64,000 nucleotides of DNA, taken from Pachysolen tannophilus NRRL Y-2460 (lineage: Eukaryota; Ascomycota; Pichiomycetes; Alaninales; Pachysolenaceae). The position numbers and the translations under genes are program-made. Location: contig KV454014.1 in assembly GCA_001661245.1 (NCBI GenBank), positions 1,382,496 to 1,446,495 of the forward strand. The letters run 5' to 3'. The notes below the pieces were generated by a model. It saw nothing but the letters and a program-made list of their open reading frames with translations. It had not been told where the DNA came from and made no database searches. Shown in pieces: positions 10,201 through 18,646 of the stretch (positions are counted from its first letter, which is position 1; every line of letters begins with the position of its first letter).

Positions 10201-13200
10201 TCTGAAAGATACGCTTCAAGTTTGGATGAGTGACAAAAGATGTTTGACCGTGTAAAGCAGCAAATGGACCCAACGAGCTATTATCAAGTTGGGCATTATT
10301 CATATTTAATGGCGAAGCAGTAGAGGTGACAGAGCCTGCAGAAGTTATACCAGCAGCAAAGCCTGATTGTTGTTGTTGCTGTTGTTGGATCTGGGCCAAC
10401 CTCTGTTGCTGCAATAATTGCTGCTGTTGTTGTTGTAACATAGCGGGGTTTATTGTTGCAGAAGGAGCCATATTTGAGACTTCAGGTTCATTCAATGTCA
10501 TTTTAGCCATTCCACGAATTACATTTGTACTTTCATACAAATTATCAATATCATGCGGTTCGTGACTTCTGATAATTCCAGATGCTTCAATGTCATCTAA
10601 TTTAATATTTAAAGAATTACATAACACTTCGATTTCAAATTTTAAGTTTAATTTCAAATCACCAATTTCATATAACTCCTTCAAAATCAGTAAAATTCCC
10701 AACAACCATGGATTTGGATACAGAAAAACTTTTGAATATTTCGCCTGATCTAAAACTTTACAGACAAAAGGAATTATGATTGACAACTTTTTATGGTCAA
10801 AAGCTTCAACTAATAAATCATTGAATGAAAAATTTTGATGCAAAATAGGTCTATTTCTTGATATGGTAATGCGTCCAAGCCAGGAACCCAAATTTTTCAA
10901 ATTTTGTCTTTCGGTATCTGTCAACGACTCTTGGTCTCCAGAATTTGAAAGACTTACATTCATTAATTTAATAATTTGTTGAGTCGAAATAAACAAAACA
11001 TGATTCTCAAATAATTTAGAGTGTAATTCTTTAACCAATCTTCCATAAATTTCATGATAATTGGGTTCAGATTTTGCTCTTTGAACAACCAAATAGAATG
11101 CGAACCACTCACAATACTTATCTAACAAAATTTCTCTCATCTCTTCAATTTTGGAATCAAAATTATCGGTACTTATATTATTAACAATAAACAACACTTT
11201 GTCTGAAATTTCTTCGTCTGGAGTCTCCTGTGGTACATCACCCTTGATAGCATTACTGAGAAAAATAGATTTGAGTTTGGATTGTTCGACTTTTGCCTTA
11301 TCTTCTTTGGGACTTTGGCTTGTTGTATGTTGCTGTTGATATGCACCCAGGGCAGACAGTGTGTTTGGCGTAAGTTCGCCATTTACTATAGCTGTGATGA
11401 CATTATATACTTGAGGTTGTGTTTGTAAAGTTGGAATTTCAACAAGGATAGAACAATAATTTTTAAATTCCGGTAACCTCTGCCTACAAGCGTACAATGC
11501 TTGAACAGCAAATTTGAACATATTACTTTCGGCAGGTTGTCTTGCTGAATCTAAAATATATCTCAATGCTATTTGCAAAGCTGTTCCTTCAAATAATTTA
11601 AAGTGTATCATTGAACCGAACAACACCGATGTTAATGCTATAGCTTCAATGGGGTATTCTGGGAAAAACCTATATTCATCGATTATAGAATGTAACATAC
11701 AAGCGAATAAGTCTTGCTCTTGAGGATTATCTGAATTTTTCAAATTTCTTAACAAATCAGTTATTGTTCTAATTTCCAATTCATTACTATACATTCTCTG
11801 GAAATAAAGCTTCATTTTCTCTTCAACTTCTGGACTAAAATGGGGATTTAACTCATCTGCTGCAAGTATTGCTTCATCGTGACCAAAACCAAAATTGATT
11901 AATCTTGGGAAAACTTGTAATAACTGCACTTGAATATTTTTGAAAATTTCTAAATTTTGAGCTGATAATTTTTGATTAGAAATTACATTTAATATTGAAT
12001 GAACAGTTGTGAGTTTCAAATTTTTATTGTGAATCTCTATTGCCTGTTGACATTTTGATTCTATGAACTTCAATATTTCCAGCATTTTTTGATTAGCACC
12101 TTCATCCTCAGTATTTTGAAATTTTTTGTTCAAATATACTTCCAAATTTGGCCATCCTAAATTTGCAGCTTCGACACTTAAAACTAAAATTTCTTCAAAA
12201 TTTCCAAGTCCATTCAAAATCATTTCTATACCACCTTCAAAAGGTATTGCAAGCGATAATGATTTTTGTAAAGAATCAAAGTTAGATCTGGAATTATGAT
12301 AACTAATTAAGGCCTGGGCTAATGTTTCATTATTATATTCATGAAATTTTTGAACAATATAAGGTAAATATGTGGAATTAATGTCTAATAACTGAGTGAA
12401 TAATGAATTTAATATATTTAATATAATTTCATCTTCTTCTTCGTTATTTTGTTTCTTATCACTTAACAAAGATATAGAAGCAATGACTAAATATTCAGGT
12501 ACTGCTCTATAATCTTCATCAAATAATTTCGAAAGTTCATCACCTACTTCCTGATCTTGATGCTGTAAATTTGAAATAGTAATTAATTCCAATTTAGCAA
12601 TATTCAAGAAATATAGTATTGAATCTCTTACATTTGGTTGATCATTAATCACTGGTTCTAGGTCTAATGTTAGAACATGAATTGCACCATCTGGTGCCAT
12701 TTTTTTCAATTCGTGTAATGCTATAATTAATTGTTTTTGTAAAGTGGTTAATTTTTTTTCATTTATTAATTTTTTCAAGAAAAAATCAATTTGTGGAGAT
12801 AATAAACAAGATAAAAATTGACTTAATGAAGAAGTTGTAAGTTTAAAACTATTTTGTAAAAATTGTGAAACAATTTTATCAATAACAACATCCCAATTTG
12901 GTTTTAAAGTTAATCTATTATAAAAAATTGTATTTAACAAAGTACCATTCAGTGTTGATTCAACAATATTTTCGGGTGTTAAAGAAGTATATCTATTACC
13001 ATCCAAGAGTTGAGATGTTGGAAATAATATTTCTGTTAATAATATTGAAATAGAATCATCTAATTTATCTTGTTGTTGAATATTTAATAATGAAGTTAAT
13101 AATTTATCTGGAGCTAAATTATGAGGTCCCAATTGTTGTAATATATCTTTAAAACTCATTTTGTTTACTGTTTGGAAAAAATTATTAATTTCAATATAAA

Positions 13201-13879
13201 TGGGATCTTTTATATCTTGTGATTTTTTTAAAATTTGATTTAAATCTAATTGATTTTTTTCAACAATAATACCTAATGTAATTAATTTTTGTAAAATTGT
13301 ATAAATTTTATTTTTATTTAAAAATTTTTTTAAAAAAATTAAAATACAATTTTTTTCTAAAAAATTTGATTGTAAATATTCAATTAATTCTGGTAATAAA
13401 TCAATTAAAAATTCAATATTATTATTTTCAATTAATTCTAAAGATGATAAACTTAAAAAAATTTTTTGGAAAACAGTTAATTTAAAAAAATTTAAAAAAT
13501 TTTGTATATTAAAAAATTTTAAAACTTCTTTATCAGGTGTTATTAAACTTAATTTAAAAAATTGAATTAATTGTGGTTTTTCTAAAGTTAAATAATTTAA
13601 TTCTTGATTTATTAATTTAAAAATTATTGAATTTTTTAAATCAAAATTATTTATTTTTATATCACTTGAAATTAAATTAATTAAACGACGTAAATATTTT
13701 AAATAAACTTCTTGTGAACTATTATCTAATAAATAATGAATTTTTTTAAATGAATTATTAAAATTATCTTTATCAATATTGGTGACTAAAACTAATAATT
13801 CCGCAACAATTACTTGACTTATTTCTTTGGATAATGGGGCGCTGTTACTACTATATTTATTATTTGTGTTTTCACACAT
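7229..13879 (-). CDS. NOT1: CCR4-NOT complex scaffold subunit NOT1
   Basis: A single uninterrupted frame of 2216 residues from the ATG at 13879, close to the roughly 2100 residues of S. cerevisiae Not1/Cdc39. It is the scaffold of the CCR4-NOT deadenylase complex that controls mRNA decay, translation and transcription. In order: an N-terminal HEAT-type helical region, unusually Asn/Ile/Lys-rich in its first 400 residues; an MIF4G-like CAF1-docking region around residues 895-1100; a Gln-rich linker with several Q tracts near 1150-1175; a DUF3819/CAF40-binding helical region about 1225-1370; a second Gln-rich linker near 1420-1480; and the conserved NOT1 C-terminal superfamily domain from about 1680 to the end. 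The codon before the ATG is an in-frame TTG and is not needed as a start. Confidence 0.97.
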   Translation of the reverse strand: MCENTNNKYSSNSAPLSKEISQVIVAELLVLVTNIDKDNFNNSFKKIHYLLDNSSQEVYLKYLRRLINLISSDIKINNFDLKNSIIFKLINQELNYLTLEKPQLIQFFKLSLITPDKEVLKFFNIQNFLNFFKLTVFQKIFLSLSSLELIENNNIEFLIDLLPELIEYLQSNFLEKNCILIFLKKFLNKNKIYTILQKLITLGIIVEKNQLDLNQILKKSQDIKDPIYIEINNFFQTVNKMSFKDILQQLGPHNLAPDKLLTSLLNIQQQDKLDDSISILLTEILFPTSQLLDGNRYTSLTPENIVESTLNGTLLNTIFYNRLTLKPNWDVVIDKIVSQFLQNSFKLTTSSLSQFLSCLLSPQIDFFLKKLINEKKLTTLQKQLIIALHELKKMAPDGAIHVLTLDLEPVINDQPNVRDSILYFLNIAKLELITISNLQHQDQEVGDELSKLFDEDYRAVPEYLVIASISLLSDKKQNNEEEDEIILNILNSLFTQLLDINSTYLPYIVQKFHEYNNETLAQALISYHNSRSNFDSLQKSLSLAIPFEGGIEMILNGLGNFEEILVLSVEAANLGWPNLEVYLNKKFQNTEDEGANQKMLEILKFIESKCQQAIEIHNKNLKLTTVHSILNVISNQKLSAQNLEIFKNIQVQLLQVFPRLINFGFGHDEAILAADELNPHFSPEVEEKMKLYFQRMYSNELEIRTITDLLRNLKNSDNPQEQDLFACMLHSIIDEYRFFPEYPIEAIALTSVLFGSMIHFKLFEGTALQIALRYILDSARQPAESNMFKFAVQALYACRQRLPEFKNYCSILVEIPTLQTQPQVYNVITAIVNGELTPNTLSALGAYQQQHTTSQSPKEDKAKVEQSKLKSIFLSNAIKGDVPQETPDEEISDKVLFIVNNISTDNFDSKIEEMREILLDKYCEWFAFYLVVQRAKSEPNYHEIYGRLVKELHSKLFENHVLFISTQQIIKLMNVSLSNSGDQESLTDTERQNLKNLGSWLGRITISRNRPILHQNFSFNDLLVEAFDHKKLSIIIPFVCKVLDQAKYSKVFLYPNPWLLGILLILKELYEIGDLKLNLKFEIEVLCNSLNIKLDDIEASGIIRSHEPHDIDNLYESTNVIRGMAKMTLNEPEVSNMAPSATINPAMLQQQQQQLLQQQRLAQIQQQQQQQSGFAAGITSAGSVTSTASPLNMNNAQLDNSSLGPFAALHGQTSFVTHPNLKRIFQMAFARSVREILPAVVERVNGIALFTTKSLVTKDFALDGDELKLRLAAQQQVSKLAEKLTIVTCHDLLKEKVHNSLVQLLGTIVSQIDQALLDELNLAIDENIDIAIAIIQNSAVERALQDLEEILQKGYQARRQHKESRGLQPFIDISAASKYAIQLPEPLGLKLGGVTPQQLSVYENFAKQRTAQPSINLLEQQPAQQVPIQQRIVSDGHIYDQLPRTEQVNSNSQLTPNTINAMPVIQQQQLSTVQQQAQLMEQSLISLSQLLDLLLRQSTAGSNAKSLKEIPNDHQIKVIISQISTIVERYATNDQFLLKVSQAIINILFTSCDDNQLAAEIFVELLAKICSLSPITFKDVSYWLVHVYDERKLNENVMIHLLKRSLVSPVELDSTMSKLIADRNQSAIVFSVKLLTLVIASDSQITVRSQFIGVIEALRHELSIQENSIISSFFERLNEASMNPSFNSAEAMCSVYSEWVKICQRQDVKNIRLIRASFVKQLFENNILSDNESLTLFFRLATQVSVTSFIKDNDSKKQGADFYATTDAFADLIMEILINVEDDKNGSYKLTLLKAILSIVTICFAHDHEDVQGFNQRPYFRIYSTLLANWKEYKKNHKDGDLLNFDKFFYLTMAETFTSLQPLAFPGFTFSWIALISNRFFLPCILELSNNEGWSKFVPLLTALLRFQSTYVNNKDSKDMLGLVYKGTVRIFLLILHDFPEFLVQNHYQLIINIQMSHVQLRNIVLSAFPSNMTIADPFQAGLKVDRLPEINEVPVIAYDPAIDLLNKNLRKTVDNYLRVPSHSILKTIVSSLKLAEPVSESGIGFSKCTYDLKTINALVFYVGISAVNERQQTSSALFNQKSSHVSLLSGLIYESGSVELQYQILEAITNQLRYPNAHTHWFSCILIYFFSYASLWGSNRENIQELIARVLLERTIANRPHPWGLLITFTELLKNSEYAFFELGFTKSKPEFETLFGSLLRHISSSSGGVNPVAA

Positions 13880-14500
13880 CAATGTGGATACTAATTAATA
13901 AACTCTTTATGTTAATATCTATAATTCCATTAAAACATATCCATTTATGTAATCTTAAATGAATCGTTTTTATAAAAAAAAAAAAAAAAAATAAATCAAA
14001 TTAACTTTACTTTTTTTTTAAATAGTAAAAACAGAAAAGAAAAGAAAATAAAAGAAAATTATATCTTTTTTAAAACAATTTTCTTTTCTTTTTTTCTTTA
14101 ATTATAAAACAAATCAAACAACAAAAAAAAAAAAAAAAAAACAACCCAATCTTTTATATTCCAAACTTCTTCTTTCCCCAATACTAATTAATAACAGATT
14201 GATTAATTTTCAAATCTGTATTTTCTTTTAATTAAAACCACTTATTTTTATTCTTGTTGTATATATTTTCTTCCTTTTTAAGTGTCTCGACGTTTTTTTG
14301 TTTTTTTAATTTTTTTTAATTTTTTTTTTACTACTTTTTTTCTGTCATTTTAAATAAAGAGAATTTACCCGGATATTTATTTTCACCTATACAAAAACTA
14401 TATAGTATATAATAGCAACGACAAGAAGAAAGTTAATGAGGTGGATCTTGTTTATAAGATAAAGAAAAGAGTAGGAAGTTAATGGGTAGGTGGTGATTCA
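13880..14500. other. NOT1 promoter region
   Basis: About 620 bp of poly-A/poly-T-rich DNA upstream of NOT1 and downstream of the Rdx gene, with a Reb1-type site at 14365-14371. No open frame worth calling. Confidence 0.7.
14365..14371 (+). promoter_or_regulatory. Reb1-type site TTACCCG
   Basis: Exact core match, followed by G, about 490 bp upstream of the NOT1 start and 130 bp beyond the Rdx stop codon. It could act for NOT1 or as a roadblock terminator for the Rdx gene. Occupancy is inferred. Confidence 0.4.
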
Positions 14501-14974
14501 TTAAGTTTTATCTGTATTTAGTTCTTTGCACTCTTTACAGTCTGTGTTTGGTAAATTTTGTGATTGATTTGTTGTATTAATATTGTTTAAATTTTTTTTC
14601 GGATTTTCTTCAGTAATTAATAATTCTGATTTAACATTATTATCTATATGACCTAATCTTTCTCCTGGAAATAATAAATCTCGTATTTTTTGTTTTAATA
14701 ATTTACTATCTGGGAAACCTCCATCTCTTTTTCTTTCCCAAATTAAATGACCTTGATTTTCTAATAATTCTTGTAAATTTTTGAAAACTTCAATTTTAAA
14801 TGTACCTGAAACTAATGATGGAATTAAACTTATTTCACCAATATGATAATTTTCATATTTAGGATTTTTAACAAATGTTTGAATAATTTCTTGTTGATAC
14901 CATGAAGCTCTTAATGACCATTTACAACCAACACAATAAGAAATCTTAATTTGTGGAAATTGTAAAGCACTCAT
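14501..14974 (-). CDS. Rdx/selenoprotein W-like thioredoxin-fold protein
   Basis: 157 residues from the ATG at 14974. The N-terminus carries the Rdx-family signature: a beta strand, then C14-V-G-C17, then a helix (KWSLRASWYQQEI). A short strand region with GTFKIEV and a GGFPDSKLLKQKIRDL motif ends the domain near residue 105. That matches the SelW/SelT/SelH (PF10262) fold, in which CxxC or CxxU acts in thiol redox chemistry. Here both positions are cysteine. The last 50 residues are a polar, probably disordered tail with an extra CKEC pair near residue 147. The physiological substrate in yeasts is not known to me. Confidence 0.85.
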   Translation of the reverse strand: MSALQFPQIKISYCVGCKWSLRASWYQQEIIQTFVKNPKYENYHIGEISLIPSLVSGTFKIEVFKNLQELLENQGHLIWERKRDGGFPDSKLLKQKIRDLLFPGERLGHIDNNVKSELLITEENPKKNLNNINTTNQSQNLPNTDCKECKELNTDKT

Positions 14975-15438
14975 ACCAATTCAATAGAAACAAAACAAAA
15001 CAAAACAACTAACTATCCAACAACTCTTAACTACAATCTTTTATTGATTATAAATTAAGATTATCTAAATGGCGCTTCAGTGTTTTCAAATCAATTTTGA
15101 ATGCTGCAGATGGGTTGTTTCTAATATGCACTACCAACTTTTTTTTTTTACCCATATACAGTACAAAACATGGTGAGAAAGCAATCAATTATAGATCCTA
15201 AATCAGTCATTCAAGTTATCTACAATGTAAATTAAATTTCTTAAAAATAGTATTGTATCATCTTATAAATAGAGAGAAAAAAAAAAAGAAGTAAAAAATA
15301 AATGATTTATATAATATATTTATCATGTATTTAGCACTAGAAGTTTTCCCTTATAAAAGAGATTGTAGTTCTTGTGCATAAGTAGTTTACTGTTCTAGTC
15401 TTGGGTTAATTTTTTTTTTATTGTTCTTTTCTCTGGAT
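14975..15438. other. Intergenic region between the Rdx gene and the HSP12-like gene
   Basis: 464 bp holding the promoter of the minus-strand Rdx gene and the 3' end of the HSP12-like gene. AT-rich; no gene or clear motif seen. Confidence 0.6.
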
Positions 15439-15862
15439 TCATTTTTTGACATCGTCAGCAACTTTTTCAGCACCACTTTGAGCACCTTCCTTGGCGCCAG
15501 CGGCAGAGCCTGAAAGATACTCTACAGCTTCACCAAGCTTTCCCTTTGCTGAATTCAAGTATTCTTGAGCAGTATCAGTCAACGACAGATCGCCGCTGGC
15601 TTTACTCTTGCCGCTTTCAACAGCGTCACCAACAGTTTGTCCAAACGACTTGTTGTTGTCCGGCTGGACTTCTTTGGCAATGGTGTCATAAGCATCTGTG
15701 GCCTTTTCCTTTGCCTTTTCAACATATGTTTTCTCGGAATCAGGTTTAACTGATTCAGTAACCTTGTCTGATAAGTTTTTACGACCAGCTACATAATAAA
15801 CAATTAGTTTCTGACCCTGAAACAAACTTAATAAAAATTTAAAAATACTTACTGTCTGACAT
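15439..15862 (-). CDS. HSP12: HSP12-like stress protein, two exons
   Basis: Exon 1 is 15862-15853 (10 nt, M-S-D plus the first base of codon 4) and exon 2 is 15788-15439. Splicing gives 119 residues beginning MSDTGRKNLSDKV, which restores the classic HSP12 N-terminus MSDxGRK. Without splicing the frame has no suitable start. The rest is typical: KPDSEKTYVEKAKEKATDAY, a VQPDNNKS segment, then AQEYLNSAKGKLGEAVEYLSG and an Ala/Gly/Lys-rich tail (HSP12 of S. cerevisiae has 109 residues). The family is a small, disordered, membrane-binding protein induced by heat, osmotic and stationary-phase stress. A stress element (AGGGG) lies upstream at 16447-16451. S. cerevisiae HSP12 has no intron. Confidence 0.9.
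15789..15852 (-). other. Intron of the HSP12-like gene (64 nt)
   Basis: Donor GTAAGT at 15852-15847, branch-like AACTAAT at 15809-15803, acceptor TAG ending at 15789. The splice restores the conserved HSP12 N-terminus. Confidence 0.85.
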
Positions 15863-16899
15863 TTTCTAGTTTTAAAGTTAAAATTGTTCAATAAGAGTAA
15901 AAGATAGATATTTCAAATAACAAAAATTGATATTATTAAAAGATGTTAATTGAAGTATTATAGAAATTTTTCAATCTATTTATACCATTTTTTTTTTTCT
16001 CTTTTAAAAGAAAAAAAAATCAATATTTACTTTACATGATCCAAGAAGTTTATAGAAATAAATAGAATAATAAGCAACTACGTATCTCATATCCACAAAT
16101 CATGCTTGAAAATAGATAATTTAACTCATTGTACTTATCTTGCTTTTCAATTATTATTTGAAGTATTAGCAATTATTAGCAACTATAGTAGTAAAACTCT
16201 GTTTACTATGAAGCAAACATACATAAAACATGCATACACGACTTCATTGCTATTTCTCTTTAAATGACACCGATGAATTGCAGTTACCTTTTTTCTTATG
16301 AATGTTATTAGTTTGTAGGATTAATGATCAAACCATGCTCATCGCCTCCGAGAAAAAGGGTTTTTATTTTTAAATTTCTTTTTCTTTGCGCAAAAAGTTA
16401 CCTCTTTGCTAGTTCTTTTGCTATTACTAAAGAACCCTTAAGTTGCAGGGGAAAAAACCAGTAGTTGCATATACTTACGTAAAATAATCAAAGATCATTT
16501 AGTGAATCAAATCTACAACTTTGGGGATCAGATTTTGTTTAGCTAATCAGAATCTTAAAGCAAAAAAATAAAAAAACAAAAAAAAAAGGTCAGGGTTATA
16601 TTATTAAAATAAAATTGATCTCTTTGTGACTTAAACTATAAGCAAGCTTTATTGTACTACTAACAGTTTTACTCTTGAAAAATTTAAATGAGTTTCTTTA
16701 AGATATCTCGAAGGCAGGAAAAAAAAAAAAAAAGAATTAGACCATCTGCTAACTATTTGGAAGGAAGCAAAAACCAATAAGAATCAATTTATTACTTCCC
16801 GTGTCTACGAAGCAAGTTGGCAATAATCAATTATACTACAGAAATGTGGTTCTTTCTTTAATTTTCTAGTTTTACTCTCTATGCATAAATACTTATAAA
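15863..16899. other. Long intergenic region with HSP12-like promoter
   Basis: About 1 kb upstream of the HSP12-like gene (minus) and downstream of the acetyltransferase-like gene. It contains one AGGGG element and several poly-A runs. The length fits a stress-regulated promoter. No gene seen. Confidence 0.6.
16447..16451 (+). promoter_or_regulatory. STRE-type element AGGGG
   Basis: Match to the Msn2/4 stress response core about 585 bp upstream of the HSP12-like start. Single copy, so the support is weak. Confidence 0.3.
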
Positions 16900-17901
16900 T
16901 TAGAAAAATCTAAACTTAACATCATATTTCGTGAAGAAAGCAGCAAGACCAACCAAGCTTACATCGAAAATTGTAGTTAATATAGCTCTAGATATATTTT
17001 CATTTTTAAACAAAGAAGTTAATGTATTCTTAGCTTTAAACCATAAAGATTTATTTTCTCCCATTGTAAGTAATACGTAAAAAAATTCACCTGCAAAGTA
17101 AACTTCTAAAGATTTTTGACCCACATTATTCAATGATTGAATAATAATAGATGGTATATAAGGTAAACTTAATTTAACTAGAGTATATTTCAATATACTC
17201 CAGCCACTGGAAGCCATTACAAAAGTTGGAGTCCATAATGGTTTAGAAATTGGTAAATACTTTGGGAATAATAAAGATAAACTTTTACCCAAAACCATTA
17301 ATGAACAACCAATAATAACGGAAGTTTTCAATGAAAAATTTTGAGAATTAAACCAAATTCCTGACCATATAGTTACAGCAGTACAAAGTGCACCTAAAAG
17401 TCCCTCAGGATCAAAAGTTTCCCTATATATTCTATCAGCGAAAACTGGTTTATCAAAGAAATGTTGTGCAGTATTTTCTGGTCTATCAAAAGGATCAGCT
17501 TTATTCTTAGCAAATAAAATAGAAATCAGTAACCATACACTAGTTAAAATTGCAGGAGTATAATACGAATTTGTATTTGGTATTGTTTTCAATATTAATG
17601 ATGCCAATCCATGTCTTTGTAAAACACCAGGAATCCTTAATTTTGTCCCATAACATAATGAAGGAATCGCATTAAAACACAACCCTAGACCAATCAATTG
17701 AATATCCCTCTTAGCAGGTGATGTTCTACCTAAACCCATCCCAGAGAGAAATGAAAAACATGGGAATATACTATCAGCATAATTGAATTTTTTCTCTTCA
17801 AACAGAGCATGGTCAAAAAATGGGTGATCACATGTCTCCGCATTCTCCATTTCTAAGACAGTTATGCCTCTCAACACATCTAAACTTATATCTCTAACCA
17901 T
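16900..17901 (-). CDS. Membrane protein of the heparan-alpha-glucosaminide N-acetyltransferase-like family
   Basis: 333 residues from the ATG at 17901. The N-terminus reads SLDVLRGITVLEMENAE, followed by HPFFDHA and then ADSIFPCFSFLSGMGLG. These match the DxxRGxxxxxM and D-x-IFPxFxFxxG signatures of HGSNAT/YeiB-like (DUF5009) membrane acyltransferases. About eight to nine hydrophobic segments follow. The human enzyme moves acetyl from acetyl-CoA across the lysosomal membrane onto glucosamine. The substrate in this yeast is unknown, since yeasts lack heparan sulfate. A MluI-box (ACGCGT) lies 156 bp upstream. It is divergent from the broken sugar transporter gene. Confidence 0.75.
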   Translation of the reverse strand: MVRDISLDVLRGITVLEMENAETCDHPFFDHALFEEKKFNYADSIFPCFSFLSGMGLGRTSPAKRDIQLIGLGLCFNAIPSLCYGTKLRIPGVLQRHGLASLILKTIPNTNSYYTPAILTSVWLLISILFAKNKADPFDRPENTAQHFFDKPVFADRIYRETFDPEGLLGALCTAVTIWSGIWFNSQNFSLKTSVIIGCSLMVLGKSLSLLFPKYLPISKPLWTPTFVMASSGWSILKYTLVKLSLPYIPSIIIQSLNNVGQKSLEVYFAGEFFYVLLTMGENKSLWFKAKNTLTSLFKNENISRAILTTIFDVSLVGLAAFFTKYDVKFRFF

Positions 17902-18646
17902 TGTCTTCTCCTACTATAACTTATTCTTGATTTTTAGTTAAATTAGAAATGAAAAGAAAAAAAATAATGTTGTACAAAACCTACTTAAATATATGTCCGA
18001 AACTAATAAGGAAACGGATAGGCAAAGATAATGCAATTGAAAAAAAAAATAATGTTACGCGTTTGCAGCTTTCTTGCAGAATTTAATCAAAATTTAAATT
18101 ACTATACAAAACTGGTTTTTGTTATTTTTTTTTTTTTTTTTTTTGTGACTTATCCAAAGGTGGAATGATTGATAATTTGAAACTTTAAAGCCATTAATCT
18201 CAAGTCAAGTTCATATCACATAAAAAATTTAGTTTTAAAAGATATTCGGGATCTTCTAAAATGCAACCAAAAGGAGTTGGCTGCAAAAATTTAAGGCACC
18301 GTCCACTCTGCGGCGGTAAATGTTGAAGCTTTGACGATCCAAATTTGTTAGTGAATTTAATAGTATGTAGCAACGCTTTCATGCTAATGATTCTATAGTG
18401 AAATTTTTTCTTTCTTTATTGTAAAGATGAAAACTGTAACCTTCAATTTAGCTGTTACTACGAGATTTCAAGATAGTTCTTTGAGCCGCATTCAGATTTA
18501 ATAAGGAACTACAACCTTAACAGTATTTGCATGAAATTGAACATGCAATTCTGAGTACCGAAGTACCGATAAGCTTTTATTTTGAACTCATATTTAGTGA
18601 ACCAATTTTCTCAGTGTAAAAATTATTTATTTTTGATTCGGTAAAA
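17902..18646. other. Divergent promoter region
   Basis: 745 bp between the acetyltransferase-like gene (minus) and the transporter pseudogene (plus). It holds an ACGCGT box at 18057-18062, a long poly-T run near 18126-18144 and a CGGCGG near 18312. A 60-codon minus-strand open frame at 18200-18382 is not convincing. Confidence 0.6.
18057..18062. promoter_or_regulatory. MCB-type box ACGCGT
   Basis: Palindromic MluI cell-cycle box core, 156 bp upstream of the acetyltransferase-like start. Single copy; function inferred. Confidence 0.3.

Noticed and set aside
10326-10565. Cys-rich plus-strand open frame opposite NOT1
   Set aside because: It is the antisense of the polyglutamine linker (CAA/CAG read as TTG/TGC), so it is a shadow of a real gene.
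18200-18382. 60-codon minus-strand open frame between the acetyltransferase-like gene and the transporter pseudogene
   Set aside because: Short, unlike any known protein, and located in a promoter region.
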